DNA of 64,000 bases from Candidatus Borrelia undatumii. Its GTDB lineage: Bacteria > Spirochaetota > Spirochaetia > Borreliales > Borreliaceae. The notes below the pieces were generated by a model, which worked only from the letters and a program-made list of their open reading frames with translations, ran no database searches and was not told where the DNA came from. The stretch lies in contig NZ_CP086555.2 in the NCBI RefSeq assembly GCF_020882015.2, positions 620,001 through 684,000 of the forward strand, written 5' to 3'. A program made the translations under genes and the position numbers. Below, in pieces: positions 29,711 to 40,031 of the stretch. Within the stretch, counting starts at the first letter, position 1, and every line of letters starts with the position of its first letter.

Positions 29711-31355
29711 AATTTACTAAAGGAATTGTTCCTTTTGGATTAAATCTTTCTGTTAGAGTTAAGAAACCCGATTTAAATGCTAGTGTCGTTGTTCCATAGA
29801 CTATTGCTATATTTCCTATCCAGTCTAGCTTTTTGATGTGTTGGGGTGTAAGAGATACGATAATGCTTATTTTATCTTTGTATTTTTTTAAATTTTCTAT
29901 GTATTTAAGGCTCCCGGGGGTCGAAAGGTTAAAAATAACTTGTTCATGATTTTCGATTAGTTTCTTGATTTCTTGAAGTTTTTTGGAATTGATACCATTT
30001 AAAGGATAGTAATCGTAGTAATAACCGGAGCTGTTTTGAAATAATTTTCTTCCTTCTGAAATCATTTGGTAATAAGGTGATATTAGAAGTGTTTTCTTAT
30101 TCCTTGAAACTTTTCTCTCTAATCTAATTTTTGTTATCCCTCTTAATGTGCTTTGCTCAAAAAACCTTTTAGCTTCCCTTGTGGGTATTTCTTGCGCCTT
30201 TTTATAGTTTGGATAAATTTCTACCTTATTTTTTCTCTCCTTTAAATATTGCAACTTGATTCTAAGTATTCTTTTATTGGATCTAATAATATTTTCTCTT
30301 ATTTCATTATCTTTTTGCATGAGAGCTAATAGTCTATTGTAAGCGTTTTCTTGTAAGTTTTCGTTTAATGATATTAGTAAGACATCCGTATCTGTTCTGA
30401 TGATTCTTTCAATTGTGTCATAAATACTTTCATCTTTATGCGTTACGGCGTTCATTAATAAATCATCTGTTATGATCAAATTATTATATTTTAGCTTTTC
30501 TCTGAGAATCTTTTTTAAAATTTTAATTGATGATGAGGCAGGTATCGCTTCGCCATCTGTGAGCATTGGATATGCTAGATGTCCACTCATAATGACTGGA
30601 ATATTTTCTTGTATTAATACTTTGTAAGGTAATAGTTCATTTTCAAGTACCTCTTTTAAATTTGAATTTATTATTGGCATTTTTATATGAGAATCAACAA
30701 CTGTGTTTCCATGTCCTGGGAAATGTTTTGCTGTTGAGATTACCCCGGCTTGTTTTTGTCCCTTATAAAATGCCAGAGCAAATAAAGCTACTATTTGTGG
30801 ATTGTTAGAATATGCCCTTGGGCCTATTGTGAAATTATCTTCATGGGTGTAGATGTCTACTATGGGTGCGAAATTAAGATTGATTCCAAGGCGATTTAAC
30901 TCATTTGCTATGTGATATCCCGTAAGGTAAGAGTCGTTTGGCGAGAGAGTAGCTGTGAGACCAAGATTTCCTATTGTTCTTGATGTTTTTAGTTTTATAT
31001 GCTGTGTCCATCCGCCTTCCTGATCTGTAGCAATGAATAGGGGGATTTTAAATCTATTTTTTTGAGACATTGTCTGTGCTTTATTTATGCTCTCTATTAA
31101 CGAGGATAGACTTTCAGAATTCCACCCAAAAATTTTTATTCCTCCTAAGTTTTTCTCTCTAATAAAGTCAAGAGTAAAATTTGTTATTTTTTCTCCTGGA
31201 TAACTTATCATAAACATTTGTCCCAGTAGTTCTTTGTCGCTCATTTGGTGGACTATTTTGTTTATTAATTTTTCTCTGTCTTCTGCATACCAAAAATCGT
31301 ACGAGAAGCAATTACTATTGGCAAAAATGAGATAAAAACAAATAATCTTTTTCAT
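29700..31355 (-). CDS. nagZ: Beta-N-acetylhexosaminidase, glycoside hydrolase family 3 (NagZ-like)
   Basis: Removes GlcNAc from peptidoglycan fragments or other glycans. 551 residues with an N-terminal signal segment (about 1-18), so it is probably exported. The catalytic domain shows ATDQEGG at 109-115, [15 protein letters not shown] at 209-223 (with the Asp-His acid/base pair) and the nucleophile Asp297 in [11 protein letters not shown]. About 165 extra C-terminal residues (387-551) form a second domain, as in two-domain NagZ proteins of Bacillus type. It may instead cut chitobiose-like sugars, important to tick-borne Borrelia. A rod-shaped RNA ends about 10 bases before the ATG, and no clear ribosome site is seen. 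Confidence 0.85.
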   Translation of the reverse strand: MKKIICFYLIFANSNCFSYDFWYAEDREKLINKIVHQMSDKELLGQMFMISYPGEKITNFTLDFIREKNLGGIKIFGWNSESLSSLIESINKAQTMSQKNRFKIPLFIATDQEGGWTQHIKLKTSRTIGNLGLTATLSPNDSYLTGYHIANELNRLGINLNFAPIVDIYTHEDNFTIGPRAYSNNPQIVALFALAFYKGQKQAGVISTAKHFPGHGNTVVDSHIKMPIINSNLKEVLENELLPYKVLIQENIPVIMSGHLAYPMLTDGEAIPASSSIKILKKILREKLKYNNLIITDDLLMNAVTHKDESIYDTIERIIRTDTDVLLISLNENLQENAYNRLLALMQKDNEIRENIIRSNKRILRIKLQYLKERKNKVEIYPNYKKAQEIPTREAKRFFEQSTLRGITKIRLERKVSRNKKTLLISPYYQMISEGRKLFQNSSGYYYDYYPLNGINSKKLQEIKKLIENHEQVIFNLSTPGSLKYIENLKKYKDKISIIVSLTPQHIKKLDWIGNIAIVYGTTTLAFKSGFLTLTERFNPKGTIPLVNFKS

Positions 31356-31364
31356 CCAGGTCGC

Positions 31365-31528
31365 GCTGATCTTTTGCCTTTCATGGTGCGTAAGTTCATC
31401 AAGTCGCCCAGTTAAGACAGTATTCTTACTGACTCAGTAACGCTTAAATAAAAAAACGGGCGGTTTCTAGACCTTTTACGTATGACCCCAATACATGTTT
31501 CCGGCAAGGTTTTAAATCTGCCATCAGC
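31365..31528 (-). ncRNA. ssrS: Candidate 6S RNA (rod-shaped structure upstream of nagZ)
   Basis: The 300-base gap before nagZ folds into one long rod with internal loops. Plus-strand paired parts, outside to inside: 31365-31370 with 31523-31528 (6 bp), 31372-31378 with 31503-31509, 31382-31385 with 31494-31497, 31388-31394 with 31475-31481, 31401-31409 with 31458-31466 (9 bp), 31412-31416 with 31443-31447, and the tip 31426-31432 with 31434-31440. Length (about 164) and shape fit 6S RNA, which binds sigma-70 RNA polymerase by mimicking open promoter DNA. A minus-strand -10 places the 5' end exactly at the closing stem. It could instead be a structured nagZ leader. Confidence 0.5.
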
Positions 31529-31532
31529 TACA

Positions 31533-31538
31533 ATTCTA
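31533..31538 (-). promoter_or_regulatory. -10 box for the 6S-like RNA
   Basis: TAGAAT on the minus strand (31538-31533), preceded by an overlapping TATAGT, would start transcription at about 31528, the first base of the closing stem. The -35 (TTTCAT) is weak. Confidence 0.5.
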
Positions 31539-31615
31539 CTATATTTTTAAAAAAATGAAAAATAATTATTTTATTAAGGGTGACAAGGTTAGCCTGGGGG
31601 TATATGAATTTTGTA

Positions 31616-31644
31616 TTGACAAAATATTTTTGAATTTATACACT
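31616..31644 (+). promoter_or_regulatory. Promoter of the CAT-anticodon tRNA
   Basis: A perfect TTGACA (31616-31621) is followed after 17 bases by TACACT (31639-31644), inside a TATACACT stretch. The start would be about 8 bases before the tRNA. Confidence 0.7.
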
Positions 31645-31657
31645 TTAAGGGCTACAA

Positions 31658-31731
31658 GCTGATGTAGCTCAGTTGGTTAGAGCACTCGGCTCATATCCGA
31701 GTTGTCGTGGGTTCAAGTCCCTCCATCAGCA
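31658..31731 (+). tRNA. tRNA with CAT anticodon, probably elongator Met
   Basis: Acceptor GCTGATG pairs with CATCAGC, discriminator A; the anticodon stem CTCGG/CCGAG is perfect with loop CTCATAT. The T-stem has one T-T mismatch. It lacks the initiator features, so it is elongator tRNA-Met or the lysidine-modified tRNA-Ile2, which sequence alone cannot separate here. CCA is not encoded. Confidence 0.88.
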
Positions 31732-31750
31732 TCGGTCGAGGAGTTTTGTT

Positions 31751-32296
31751 GTGAGAGTGGCTGTTGTGCTTGCAGATGGTTTTGAGGAAATCGAGGCTAT
31801 TGTTCCTGTTGATATTTTAAGACGGGGCGGTGTTGATGTTAGGCTTATTAGTATAAATGGTGATAGAGTTGTCTCAGGTTCCAGGGGAGTTGCTTTTTTG
31901 GCGGACGAGAAAATAACGGCTTGTAGTGCAGCTGATTTTGATTTAATAATACTTCCTGGGGGAATGCCTGGCGCTAGCAATCTTTTTGAGTCTAGGGATT
32001 TGGATAAGATTTTAAGAGATATGAACTTGGGGGGCAAGTTTATTGCAGCTATTTGTGCCTCTCCGGCTGTTGTACTTTCTGCCAAAGGGCTTTTGGGGGC
32101 GAATAGATTTACATGCTATCCAGGTTTCGAAGATGGTACTACGGACGGTAGGTTTGTGGATGAAAATGTTGTTATTAGCGATAATTTTATTACTTCTAGG
32201 GGAGTTGGTACAGCTTTTGAATTTGCTTTTGCTTTACTTGGACTTGTTAAGGGATCTAAAGTGGTTGAGGATGTTAGGCAGAAAGCTTTGTTTTAA
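31751..32296 (+). CDS. DJ-1/PfpI (ThiJ) family protein
   Basis: 181 residues with the flavodoxin-like DJ-1 fold. The nucleophile-elbow cysteine is Cys102 in AAICASPAVVL and its partner glutamate is Glu13 in ADGFEEIEA; LPGGMPGA at 68-75 and the late GVGTAFEFAFALL are typical. Proposed roles of this family are protein deglycation, oxidative-stress sensing or chaperone work; which applies is unknown. The start is GTG at 31751, with GAGGAG 7 bases upstream. The open frame extends back through the tRNA, which is coincidental. It may share the tRNA's transcript. Confidence 0.88.
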   Translation: MRVAVVLADGFEEIEAIVPVDILRRGGVDVRLISINGDRVVSGSRGVAFLADEKITACSAADFDLIILPGGMPGASNLFESRDLDKILRDMNLGGKFIAAICASPAVVLSAKGLLGANRFTCYPGFEDGTTDGRFVDENVVISDNFITSRGVGTAFEFAFALLGLVKGSKVVEDVRQKALF

Positions 32297-32345
32297 GGTT
32301 AATCTGTTAAAACAAGAACGTTGCTCTAGATTTGGGATTCTCCGG

Positions 32346-33539
32346 TTAGTCTCGGCACAGGTTATAGGTGTCTTCAAGGATAGACAGCTCTTCGTTTGTT
32401 GGTATTACAAGTACTTTTATCCTACTTCCCTTTGCTGAGATGTCAGACTCTACGTCTTTTATGCACGCTCTGTTGTTTCTTTCAGTGTCTATTTCTATTC
32501 CTATTTTTTCAAATCCCTTCAATGCTAGTTCTCTTATTCCATAGTCTGTAACGCCAACACCAGCTGTAAAAACGATGGCATCAACGTTAAAGTCCAAAAC
32601 TGCAAGGTATGATCCGATGTATTTTTTTATTCTGTAGGCCATTAATTCAACTGCAAGTTTAGAATTATAGTCATTAGCCTCTACTTCTTTCCAAATATCT
32701 CTTAAGTCATTTGATTTACAAGAGATTCCAAGCATCCCACTTTCATTATTTAAAATATTTTCTATTTCCCTTGTTGTTTTTTTAAGTAACCTACTCATTA
32801 AAGGAATAATTGAAGGATCAATGTCCCCACATCTTGTTCCCATAACCAGCCCTTCAAGTGGAGTAAGACCCATACTTGTGTCATACGAAAAGCCTCCTTT
32901 AACCGCATTAATGCTTGACCCATTGCCCAGGTGTAATATGATTAAATTTAAATCCCTACACTGCTTTTTAAGTATTCTTGCAACTCTTTTTGTTATATAT
33001 GAATAGGATAAGCCATGAAATCCGTATTTTCTAATGTTATAGTCTTTGTACCAGGAATATGGGGTGGCATACATGAATGCATTTGCATTCATGCTTTGGT
33101 GCCATGATGTATCAAAACATAAAACTTGTCTTGCATTTGGGAATATCTTAATTGCTGCTTCTATGACTCTAATTGCAACTGGGTTATGAAGAGGAGCAAG
33201 TTGAGATATTTCCTTTAATTTAGATAAAACATTTTTATCCAGTAGTAATGAGTTTTTAAAATGTGAACCTCCGTGTACAATCCTGTGCCCTATTGCCTGG
33301 ATTTCATCCGGGTTGGCCTTTAACTCGGTTAAAATCTTAACCAATCTTTTTAATGCCTCCCTATGCGATTTAATACCAGCCTCTCTTTTCTCCTCCAGAC
33401 TGCTAGTTTTAATCCTAACTATTGACTCACTTTCTTTTATTTTCTCAATTGCTCCAGATACTAAAACTTGCCCCTCTGCGTACTCGCAAAGCGTAAACTT
33501 TAATGATGAACTTCCTGTATTAAGTATTAATATTTTCAT
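32346..33539 (-). CDS. ackA: Acetate kinase
   Basis: Interconverts acetate + ATP and acetyl phosphate + ADP. 397 residues. Family blocks are visible: [12 protein letters not shown] at 4-15, IGHRIVHGG near 84, FDTSWHQSM near 142, HLGNGSS near 201 and [10 protein letters not shown] near 233. In Borrelia imported acetate is turned to acetyl phosphate, which can act on the response regulator Rrp2 and feeds mevalonate and cell-wall synthesis; that role is from knowledge of the genus. AGGG precedes the ATG. It follows mfd by 12 bases, so they are one unit. Confidence 0.96.
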   Translation of the reverse strand: MKILILNTGSSSLKFTLCEYAEGQVLVSGAIEKIKESESIVRIKTSSLEEKREAGIKSHREALKRLVKILTELKANPDEIQAIGHRIVHGGSHFKNSLLLDKNVLSKLKEISQLAPLHNPVAIRVIEAAIKIFPNARQVLCFDTSWHQSMNANAFMYATPYSWYKDYNIRKYGFHGLSYSYITKRVARILKKQCRDLNLIILHLGNGSSINAVKGGFSYDTSMGLTPLEGLVMGTRCGDIDPSIIPLMSRLLKKTTREIENILNNESGMLGISCKSNDLRDIWKEVEANDYNSKLAVELMAYRIKKYIGSYLAVLDFNVDAIVFTAGVGVTDYGIRELALKGFEKIGIEIDTERNNRACIKDVESDISAKGSRIKVLVIPTNEELSILEDTYNLCRD

Positions 33540-33551
33540 ATTTTCCCTGTT

Positions 33552-36500
33552 CTAAAGCAATAAGTTAAGACTCTTATAGATGTAATTAATTTTATTTGAT
33601 TCTTCAGTATTTTGTAGGTTTAAGAAAACTGAGTTTTTACATTCCGGATTTATTTTTAGTGTGGTAGGATTGTCTTTTATTATTTCCATTATTTTTCTGA
33701 CAGGAATGAGTTCTGTATTTAAGTATTCGATTTCCAGTAATTTATTTCTTTCTTTAAGGCTTAATATATTGAGTTTTTTTGCAAGTATTTTCATTTCTGC
33801 TAGTGTAAGTAGAACGTTTAGCTCTTTGGGAATGGAGCCAAATCGGTCATAAATTTCAGCTCTTATTTTTTTATTTTCCTCTTCACTCTGAATTTCTGAG
33901 ATTTTCTTATATATCAACATTTTGTCTTGTTCGTTATCCACATAGCTATCGGGGATAAACCCATTGTAGTTGATTTCAACTGTGATTTCATTTTCCTGGG
34001 TATTTTTTCCCATGCGAACTTCAATCGCCCTGTTTAACATCGTTAGATAATAATCTAATCCAATAGATTCAATTTCTCCATGTTGTTCTCTTCCAAGTAA
34101 ATTTCCAACACCCCTTATTTCCATATCCTTCATTGCAACCTTAAAGCCAGCTCCAAGTTCGGAAAATTCAGATATTGACCTCAGTCTTTCAACAGCACTT
34201 TCATTTAAACATGAGCCTTCTTTGTACAAAAGATAAGCAAAAGCTTTTTGTGAGCTTCTACCGACTCTTCCCTTTAGTTGGTATAGCTGCGAAAGTCCGA
34301 ATCTATTAGCATTGTTAATTATTATTGTGTTTACATTTTCAATGTCTATTCCATTTTCAATTATTGTTGTAGCTAGGAGTATTTGATACGATTTATTTAT
34401 GAAATCGTGCATAATGTTTTCAATTTGATCACCTGTAAGCTTTGCATGAACGGTTGCAATTCTTGCATAGGGAATTATTTTCTCCAGGATTGCTTTTATT
34501 GAGTCTAGCTCTTTAATGTTATGATGTACAAAAAAGACCTGTCCATTGCGAGAAAGCTCGTTTTCAATGGCATGCTTAATTAAAGCTTCGTTAAATTCTT
34601 CTACATAAGTTTCTATTTTAATCCTGTTTTTGGGTGGGATTTTTAAGACGGATATGTCCCTGAGTTTGATTAACGACATATGGAGAGATCTTGGAATTGG
34701 AGTTGCTGATAGTGCAAGGCAATCAACAGATACCTTTATTTCTTTTAATTTTTCCTTTTCTCTTACTCCAAATCTTTGCTCCTCATCAATTATTATGAGT
34801 CCTAGGTTTTGATATACAAGATTCCTAGATAGTATTTTGTGTGTTCCAATCATTATGTCAATCTTTCCTATTGCTAGGTTTTTAATAATTTCTCTTTCTG
34901 TTGATTTTTTTATAAATCTGCTCAGCATTGCAATTTTGATTGGAAAATTTTTAAATCTTCGTTTAAACGTATTAAAGTGTTGTTCTGCCAAAATTGTTGT
35001 TGGAGCAAGTATTGCTACCTGTTTTTTGCCCATTACAGCTTTAAATGCGGCTCTCATTGCTACTTCGGTTTTACCAAATCCAACATCACCGCACAAAAGT
35101 CTATCCATTACCTTAAAGCTCATCATGTCTTTTTTAATTTCTGCTATTGCAGTTAACTGATCCGGTGTTTCATCATATGGAAATTCTGACTCGAATAACA
35201 ATTGCCACTCGTTGTCTTTAGGATATTTAAATCCTTTAATGCTTTCTCTTTCTGAATAAAGTGAAACAAGTTTATCCGCTATATCTTCAATCCTTTTTTT
35301 TGCATAAGCTTTTTTCTTTTCCCATGTTTTTGAACTAATTTTGTCCAGTTTTATGTTTTCTATGTTATTCCCAATATATTTCTGGATAAGATGTGTTTGT
35401 TCAATTGGAATAAATAATTTTTCATTGTCAGCATATTCAATCTCAATATAGTCCTTTTCAAGGAAGCTTGTTTTGACTCTTTTTACCTGTCTAAATATTC
35501 CAATTCCGTGATTTATATGAACAACATAACTATTTTTTTCAACTTCAATAAATGAGTCAATAATTTTTGTTTTTGACGATTCAAAATCTTTATTTATTTT
35601 TTGTTTTCTATCAAATATGTCAGATTCAAGAATAATGGCTACTTTTTCCTTGTTTATTATAAGTGAGCTAGATATTTTCAGAACTTTAATTTTTATTTCC
35701 GGAAGATCTTTGAAGAGATATTTGAGTTTTTCTTTTTGTGAACTAGATTCTGATGCGATTATTACGCTAAATCCTTCCCTTAACCAGTTAGTCATTTCTT
35801 TTTTCGCGAGTATAATGTTTGAAAAAAAGCTAGATTTGCTTTCAATTTGAAATTCTATAACTTCTTCCGTTTGAATGTGTTTGGGTTTTGAAAAGAAGAC
35901 ATTAGTTTCCAACTTTAAGTCTTTTGAATTTGTGAAAATTTCTTTTGGTGTAATTGTCTTTCTTCCTGTCTCTATTGCTTGACTGTAAAGCTTTTCATGC
36001 TCTTTATGAATTTTTTTTATCTCTTCTTGCAAGTTTGAGATCTCGAAATTGATAATGGGGATATCTTGATTGATTTCTTGGCCCAGATACGTATCTCCTG
36101 TTAATGAATAAAAAAGTTCCTCTGCTTTTGCAGCATGTCTTGTCTTAAGATCTTCAAATAATTCTTTATATTCATTTTCTTTTATTTTTTGCCCTAGTCT
36201 GTTCATGTTTGAATCGTTCCATATAATTTCCTTCCTAGGTATGATTTCAAACTCAGAAATTTCATTGCCTTCTTTTAGTTGAGTAAGGGGATTAAATGCT
36301 TTTATCTCATCTATTTTGTCAACTTCTAATGTGATTCTTATTGGATCTGTTTTAACAAACGAGTATATATCTATCACCTCTCCCTTTATGGTAAACTCTC
36401 CGGGTAGTGTAACTCTTGTTGTTTGTTCATAGCCTAGCTTTATGAGGCTTTTCCCCAACTCCTTTACGTTGATTGTCTTTCCTTTCTGAATTTTATAGAT

Positions 36501-36917
36501 GTTTTTGAACAGTTGTTTCTTATTAGGAATTTTGCCAAGAAGAGATTTTATTTCAACAAGATAGATGCCAGGATTATTTTCATAAAAGTTGACCAAGAAT
36601 TTTACTCGTTCATTAAAGACTTTGCTTTTTGAACTGATTCCTTTATATGCAAGAGAACTGAAGTAATTGAATTCGTATATTTGATCTGTGATTTGCATTA
36701 AATCGGCTTTGATTTCGTCTGATATGTGTTCATTTTTAACTATTAGAATAACACTTTTGTGCTTGCTGTATTCCTTGATTTTATTTATTAAGAAAGCCTT
36801 GAAAAATCCTTCACATCCCAATAATGTATACGGTACTTTTTGTTCTACCAGTTGTTTGATTTTTTTTAAATCACTACTACCCCCTAGTCTGGCAGTTAAT
36901 TCTTTTTCAATATCCAT
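33552..36917 (-). CDS. mfd: Transcription-repair coupling factor Mfd
   Basis: Removes RNA polymerase stalled at DNA damage and recruits UvrAB. 1121 residues, as usual. The N-terminal UvrB-like modules are followed by the polymerase-interacting domain (YVVHINHGIGIF near 468), the RecG-like translocase with Walker A GDVGFGKTEVAM near 608 and the DEEQ box (IIIDEEQRFG) near 712, and the C-terminal domain. AAGG lies 6 bases before the ATG. The UvrD-type helicase remnant elsewhere in this window makes the state of nucleotide excision repair in this organism of interest. Confidence 0.96.
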   Translation of the reverse strand: MDIEKELTARLGGSSDLKKIKQLVEQKVPYTLLGCEGFFKAFLINKIKEYSKHKSVILIVKNEHISDEIKADLMQITDQIYEFNYFSSLAYKGISSKSKVFNERVKFLVNFYENNPGIYLVEIKSLLGKIPNKKQLFKNIYKIQKGKTINVKELGKSLIKLGYEQTTRVTLPGEFTIKGEVIDIYSFVKTDPIRITLEVDKIDEIKAFNPLTQLKEGNEISEFEIIPRKEIIWNDSNMNRLGQKIKENEYKELFEDLKTRHAAKAEELFYSLTGDTYLGQEINQDIPIINFEISNLQEEIKKIHKEHEKLYSQAIETGRKTITPKEIFTNSKDLKLETNVFFSKPKHIQTEEVIEFQIESKSSFFSNIILAKKEMTNWLREGFSVIIASESSSQKEKLKYLFKDLPEIKIKVLKISSSLIINKEKVAIILESDIFDRKQKINKDFESSKTKIIDSFIEVEKNSYVVHINHGIGIFRQVKRVKTSFLEKDYIEIEYADNEKLFIPIEQTHLIQKYIGNNIENIKLDKISSKTWEKKKAYAKKRIEDIADKLVSLYSERESIKGFKYPKDNEWQLLFESEFPYDETPDQLTAIAEIKKDMMSFKVMDRLLCGDVGFGKTEVAMRAAFKAVMGKKQVAILAPTTILAEQHFNTFKRRFKNFPIKIAMLSRFIKKSTEREIIKNLAIGKIDIMIGTHKILSRNLVYQNLGLIIIDEEQRFGVREKEKLKEIKVSVDCLALSATPIPRSLHMSLIKLRDISVLKIPPKNRIKIETYVEEFNEALIKHAIENELSRNGQVFFVHHNIKELDSIKAILEKIIPYARIATVHAKLTGDQIENIMHDFINKSYQILLATTIIENGIDIENVNTIIINNANRFGLSQLYQLKGRVGRSSQKAFAYLLYKEGSCLNESAVERLRSISEFSELGAGFKVAMKDMEIRGVGNLLGREQHGEIESIGLDYYLTMLNRAIEVRMGKNTQENEITVEINYNGFIPDSYVDNEQDKMLIYKKISEIQSEEENKKIRAEIYDRFGSIPKELNVLLTLAEMKILAKKLNILSLKERNKLLEIEYLNTELIPVRKIMEIIKDNPTTLKINPECKNSVFLNLQNTEESNKINYIYKSLNLLL

Positions 36918-37011
36918 CTTTTACCTTTTTGTTTCTGTAGTTTAGTATAATATTATATATTATAGTTACCATCGGTTTCTTTACGCATAATGTAAGGGTT
37001 TTGAGGAGTTT

Positions 37012-37974
37012 ATGGAATTTAGAAGGTTATTTTTGTTTTTGTTGCTTGTGTTTGTTCCTGTTATTCTTTTTTCTAGAGATTACAAAGGTCTTGATTTTAA
37101 GATAAGATTTTTCAATCAGTCAATTTATCGTATTAATAGTAATATTTCTGTTGAAGTTTCACTTGCCAACTCATCTGATGATTTGATTGCACTTGAGATG
37201 GGGGACATTAATACTTTTGGGTTCGATTTTGATGTTACAGGTACTACCAATATGAGAGTTAAGAGACCTATTGAGTATGTCAAGGATAGATCAAAAAATG
37301 TTGCAATTCCTGTCAGAACGCTGACTTTAAGACCTAATGAGAAATTTTCTGTAGTTATGAGTTTAAATCAATTTGTACAGTTTGATAAGGATGGAGTTTA
37401 TTTTGTAAAGGGTGTATTTTTCCCAGATATTTCGGATTTGCAAAAACGTATAGAGTCTAATGTTATCACATTGTTTTTAAAACCTAGGATGGATGATATT
37501 GCTGAGAAGGTAGATTTTTCCAATATTGCATCCAATAGTGAGATACAGGGCGTTTTAAAAAGAGTAAATTTGTCTCCTGATAAGATTGTTGAGTATTTAT
37601 TTGAGGCATTGCGTCTTGGGGAGAAAGAGAAGTTTTTCTTGTATATCGATATTGAGAGTTTCATCTTAAATGATCAAAATAAGGCATACCTTTATGAACA
37701 AGAACTAAAATCAGGTTCTAGTAATATGTTGGAGGAGTATAAGGAATATTTATGGAGCGGTAGTGGTGCTGATATTTCAAAAATTCCTAGTAAATTTTCT
37801 ATTGTTGAAACAACTTACACAGACTCTACAGGGAAAGTTATTGCTGACTTGTATTTTGATGATAGTCATTTCTATATAGTTAAACGCTATACCTTTTTCT
37901 TTAAAAAGTATGATTTTTATTGGATAATTTATGATTATGCTGTTCAGAATACCGGAGTTAAGGAGAAATATTAG
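37012..37974 (+). CDS. Exported protein of unknown function
   Basis: 320 residues with a strong signal peptide (about 1-22, MEFRRLFLFLLLVFVPVILFS) and no cysteine at the cleavage site, so it should be periplasmic. Residues 25-160 look like beta-sandwich material (NISVEVSLANSSDDLIALEM, LRPNEKFSVVMSL), while the end (about 265-310) resembles a small NTF2/lumazine-type mixed domain. No family is recognised. It overlaps the LysM amidase gene by 44 bases, so the two are co-translated and perhaps act together on the cell wall. Position corresponds to BB0624. Confidence 0.7.
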   Translation: MEFRRLFLFLLLVFVPVILFSRDYKGLDFKIRFFNQSIYRINSNISVEVSLANSSDDLIALEMGDINTFGFDFDVTGTTNMRVKRPIEYVKDRSKNVAIPVRTLTLRPNEKFSVVMSLNQFVQFDKDGVYFVKGVFFPDISDLQKRIESNVITLFLKPRMDDIAEKVDFSNIASNSEIQGVLKRVNLSPDKIVEYLFEALRLGEKEKFFLYIDIESFILNDQNKAYLYEQELKSGSSNMLEEYKEYLWSGSGADISKIPSKFSIVETTYTDSTGKVIADLYFDDSHFYIVKRYTFFFKKYDFYWIIYDYAVQNTGVKEKY

Positions 37975-39994
37975 TTGCTTAATTTTTGCGATTAAAGGAA
38001 TTAGTATTTTTTTTGGGATCGTAAGTTCCTTAAGTTTGTATGCAGATTTTAAACATGAGGTGGTTAAAGGGGATACCCTGTATTCTATTTCTCTTAAGTA
38101 CAAGGTTCCAATAGGGGATCTTAAAAGGATAAATAAGCTGAGTTCTGATAATATTAAATTGGGACGTGCGTTGATTATTCCAAAAGCCTCTGGTGGACGT
38201 GAAATCGGCAAGAAGAAGAGCCTTGAAAGGACTGGGATTAGCGATAATGGTTCTAACTCAAAGGTTCATATTGTTAAAGCAAATGATACTATTGAGGGGA
38301 TAGCAAAGCAGTATGGGATTAAAGACAAGGAATTGCTTGCTTGGAATAATTTAAGTTCTAGGCGTTTGAAAGTTGACTCTAAACTAAAGGTGGATGAGCC
38401 CGATTTTTTAAAGCCATATGTGGTTAGGAAGGGTGATTCGCTTTCTAGGTTAGCTTCGGATTTTGATATTAGTAATAAAGATATTATAAGGTTAAATTCT
38501 TTGGTGGGCGAAAATTTAATTGTTGGTCAGAAATTGTATTTAAAGAAGGCCTCCAATGATATCAATTTTCATTATGTAAAGAGGGGTGAAACTCTTGGTA
38601 AGATTGCATATATTTACGGTGTGACCTCAAAGCATCTTGTTAATCTTAATGGCGAGAAGGCGATAAATTTGAAAGCAGATTCGATTTTAGAGGTTTCAAA
38701 GATTGTTGAAGGGAGTTTGTTAAGCCTTGGGAATGCGAGCCCAAAGGTAGAAAAGAGTAGTGGTAAAGGTTTTCTTCTGCACAAGGTGTCTGTTGGAGAG
38801 ACCCTATATAGTATTGCTCGTAAATATGGGGTTTTGATTGAAGAACTTAAGAGATGGAATAAGTTAGGTGGAAATAATATTTCCTATAAGCAAGAACTTA
38901 AAATTTATGACAAACCAAAAGATTCTGATATTGCTAGTAAAGATTTAAGAGCTCCTGCGGAGAAGGTCAGTAACTCTGGGAGTAAGGTTAGAGCTCTTGC
39001 AAATGTTAATTCTGCTAAGAATAAAAAGTTGGATTTAAACGTTTCCAGTGTTTTAGGGAGGGGGGATTCTTTTGATATAAGTGCCCTAGTTGTTCTGGAT
39101 CCTAGAATACCGATATTTGAAGTTAATGGAGATTTTTATTATTGGTATAAACCTAAAAAGATAAGCCAACCGAGTGAATTTTATTCAGAGGATTGGCGCT
39201 CACCTCTTAATGCTTACAAGAAGGCAAGTCAGCTTTTTAAAAGTTTTGAAAGTCTTGTCAGATCTAGACCAGTTAAGAATAATAGGCTTAAGAATAAATT
39301 AGTAATTATTGACCCTGGTCATGGGGGCCTTGATCCTGGTGCTATTGTTAAAGCCAGAGATGGCCTTGGAAATGAAATTTTTGTTGTTGAAGATGAATAC
39401 GTTTATGATATTGCCTTAAGGCTTTATGTTTATCTTAAAGAGTATGGAGCCAATGTTGAGCTTACCATTTTGGCTCCCGATCATCTGATCAGAGATAGCG
39501 TATCCGCCAATAATACATTTGTTAATGTTAAGAATGAAGTTTACAACGACTATAGTTTAAACAAAAATGATACAGTTGATTCTTGGATAAGTGGAACCCA
39601 AGAAGGTTTAAAAAAAAGATTAGCCGTTGTCCGTAAATTTGTAAACAAGTATAAAAATATTGACGAGAAAGACATGCTTTATATTAGCTTGCATGCCGAC
39701 AATAGTGTAGGGGCACCCAGGAGTATGGGGTTTTATTACCAACATGAAGATGGAAAGAATTCAGATTCACATTCTAGGGCTGTTCTTGAAAAAATTACAA
39801 AGGGTTTTAAAAGGAGTGTTTACGTTAAGGGACAAAATCTTTATGTGCTAAAAAATAATATTGTTAAGACCAAATTTTTGGTTGAAGTTAGGAATTTGGC
39901 GTTTGATGAGGAAGCTTGGGCGATTAGGTTTGCTAGGCTGAGAGATCAAGATTCTATGATACTTGCTGATACTATTTTGAAAATCTTGTCTTGA
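37931..39994 (+). CDS. N-acetylmuramoyl-L-alanine amidase with five LysM repeats
   Basis: A cell-wall hydrolase that splits the stem peptide from MurNAc, used in daughter-cell separation. 687 residues. After a signal segment (about 18-38) come five LysM modules that bind peptidoglycan, for example HEVVKGDTLYSISLKY, YVVRKGDSLSRLA and HKVSVGETLYSIARKYG. The C-terminal Amidase_3 domain (from about 450) has zinc ligands in IIDPGHGGLDPGA, a Glu in VVEDEYVYDIALRL, and His in YISLHADNS. The start lies within the previous gene (37931; an ATG at 37937 is also possible). Confidence 0.9.
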   Translation: MIMLFRIPELRRNISCLIFAIKGISIFFGIVSSLSLYADFKHEVVKGDTLYSISLKYKVPIGDLKRINKLSSDNIKLGRALIIPKASGGREIGKKKSLERTGISDNGSNSKVHIVKANDTIEGIAKQYGIKDKELLAWNNLSSRRLKVDSKLKVDEPDFLKPYVVRKGDSLSRLASDFDISNKDIIRLNSLVGENLIVGQKLYLKKASNDINFHYVKRGETLGKIAYIYGVTSKHLVNLNGEKAINLKADSILEVSKIVEGSLLSLGNASPKVEKSSGKGFLLHKVSVGETLYSIARKYGVLIEELKRWNKLGGNNISYKQELKIYDKPKDSDIASKDLRAPAEKVSNSGSKVRALANVNSAKNKKLDLNVSSVLGRGDSFDISALVVLDPRIPIFEVNGDFYYWYKPKKISQPSEFYSEDWRSPLNAYKKASQLFKSFESLVRSRPVKNNRLKNKLVIIDPGHGGLDPGAIVKARDGLGNEIFVVEDEYVYDIALRLYVYLKEYGANVELTILAPDHLIRDSVSANNTFVNVKNEVYNDYSLNKNDTVDSWISGTQEGLKKRLAVVRKFVNKYKNIDEKDMLYISLHADNSVGAPRSMGFYYQHEDGKNSDSHSRAVLEKITKGFKRSVYVKGQNLYVLKNNIVKTKFLVEVRNLAFDEEAWAIRFARLRDQDSMILADTILKILS

Positions 39995-40031
39995 AAAGAT
40001 CAATTACTTCCCAGGAAAGATTGCGATTTAA

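Noticed and set aside
32043-32438. 131-codon plus-strand frame overlapping the DJ-1 and ackA genes
   Set aside because: It is a frame-shifted shadow of the DJ-1 gene that runs into the end of ackA; no ribosome site.
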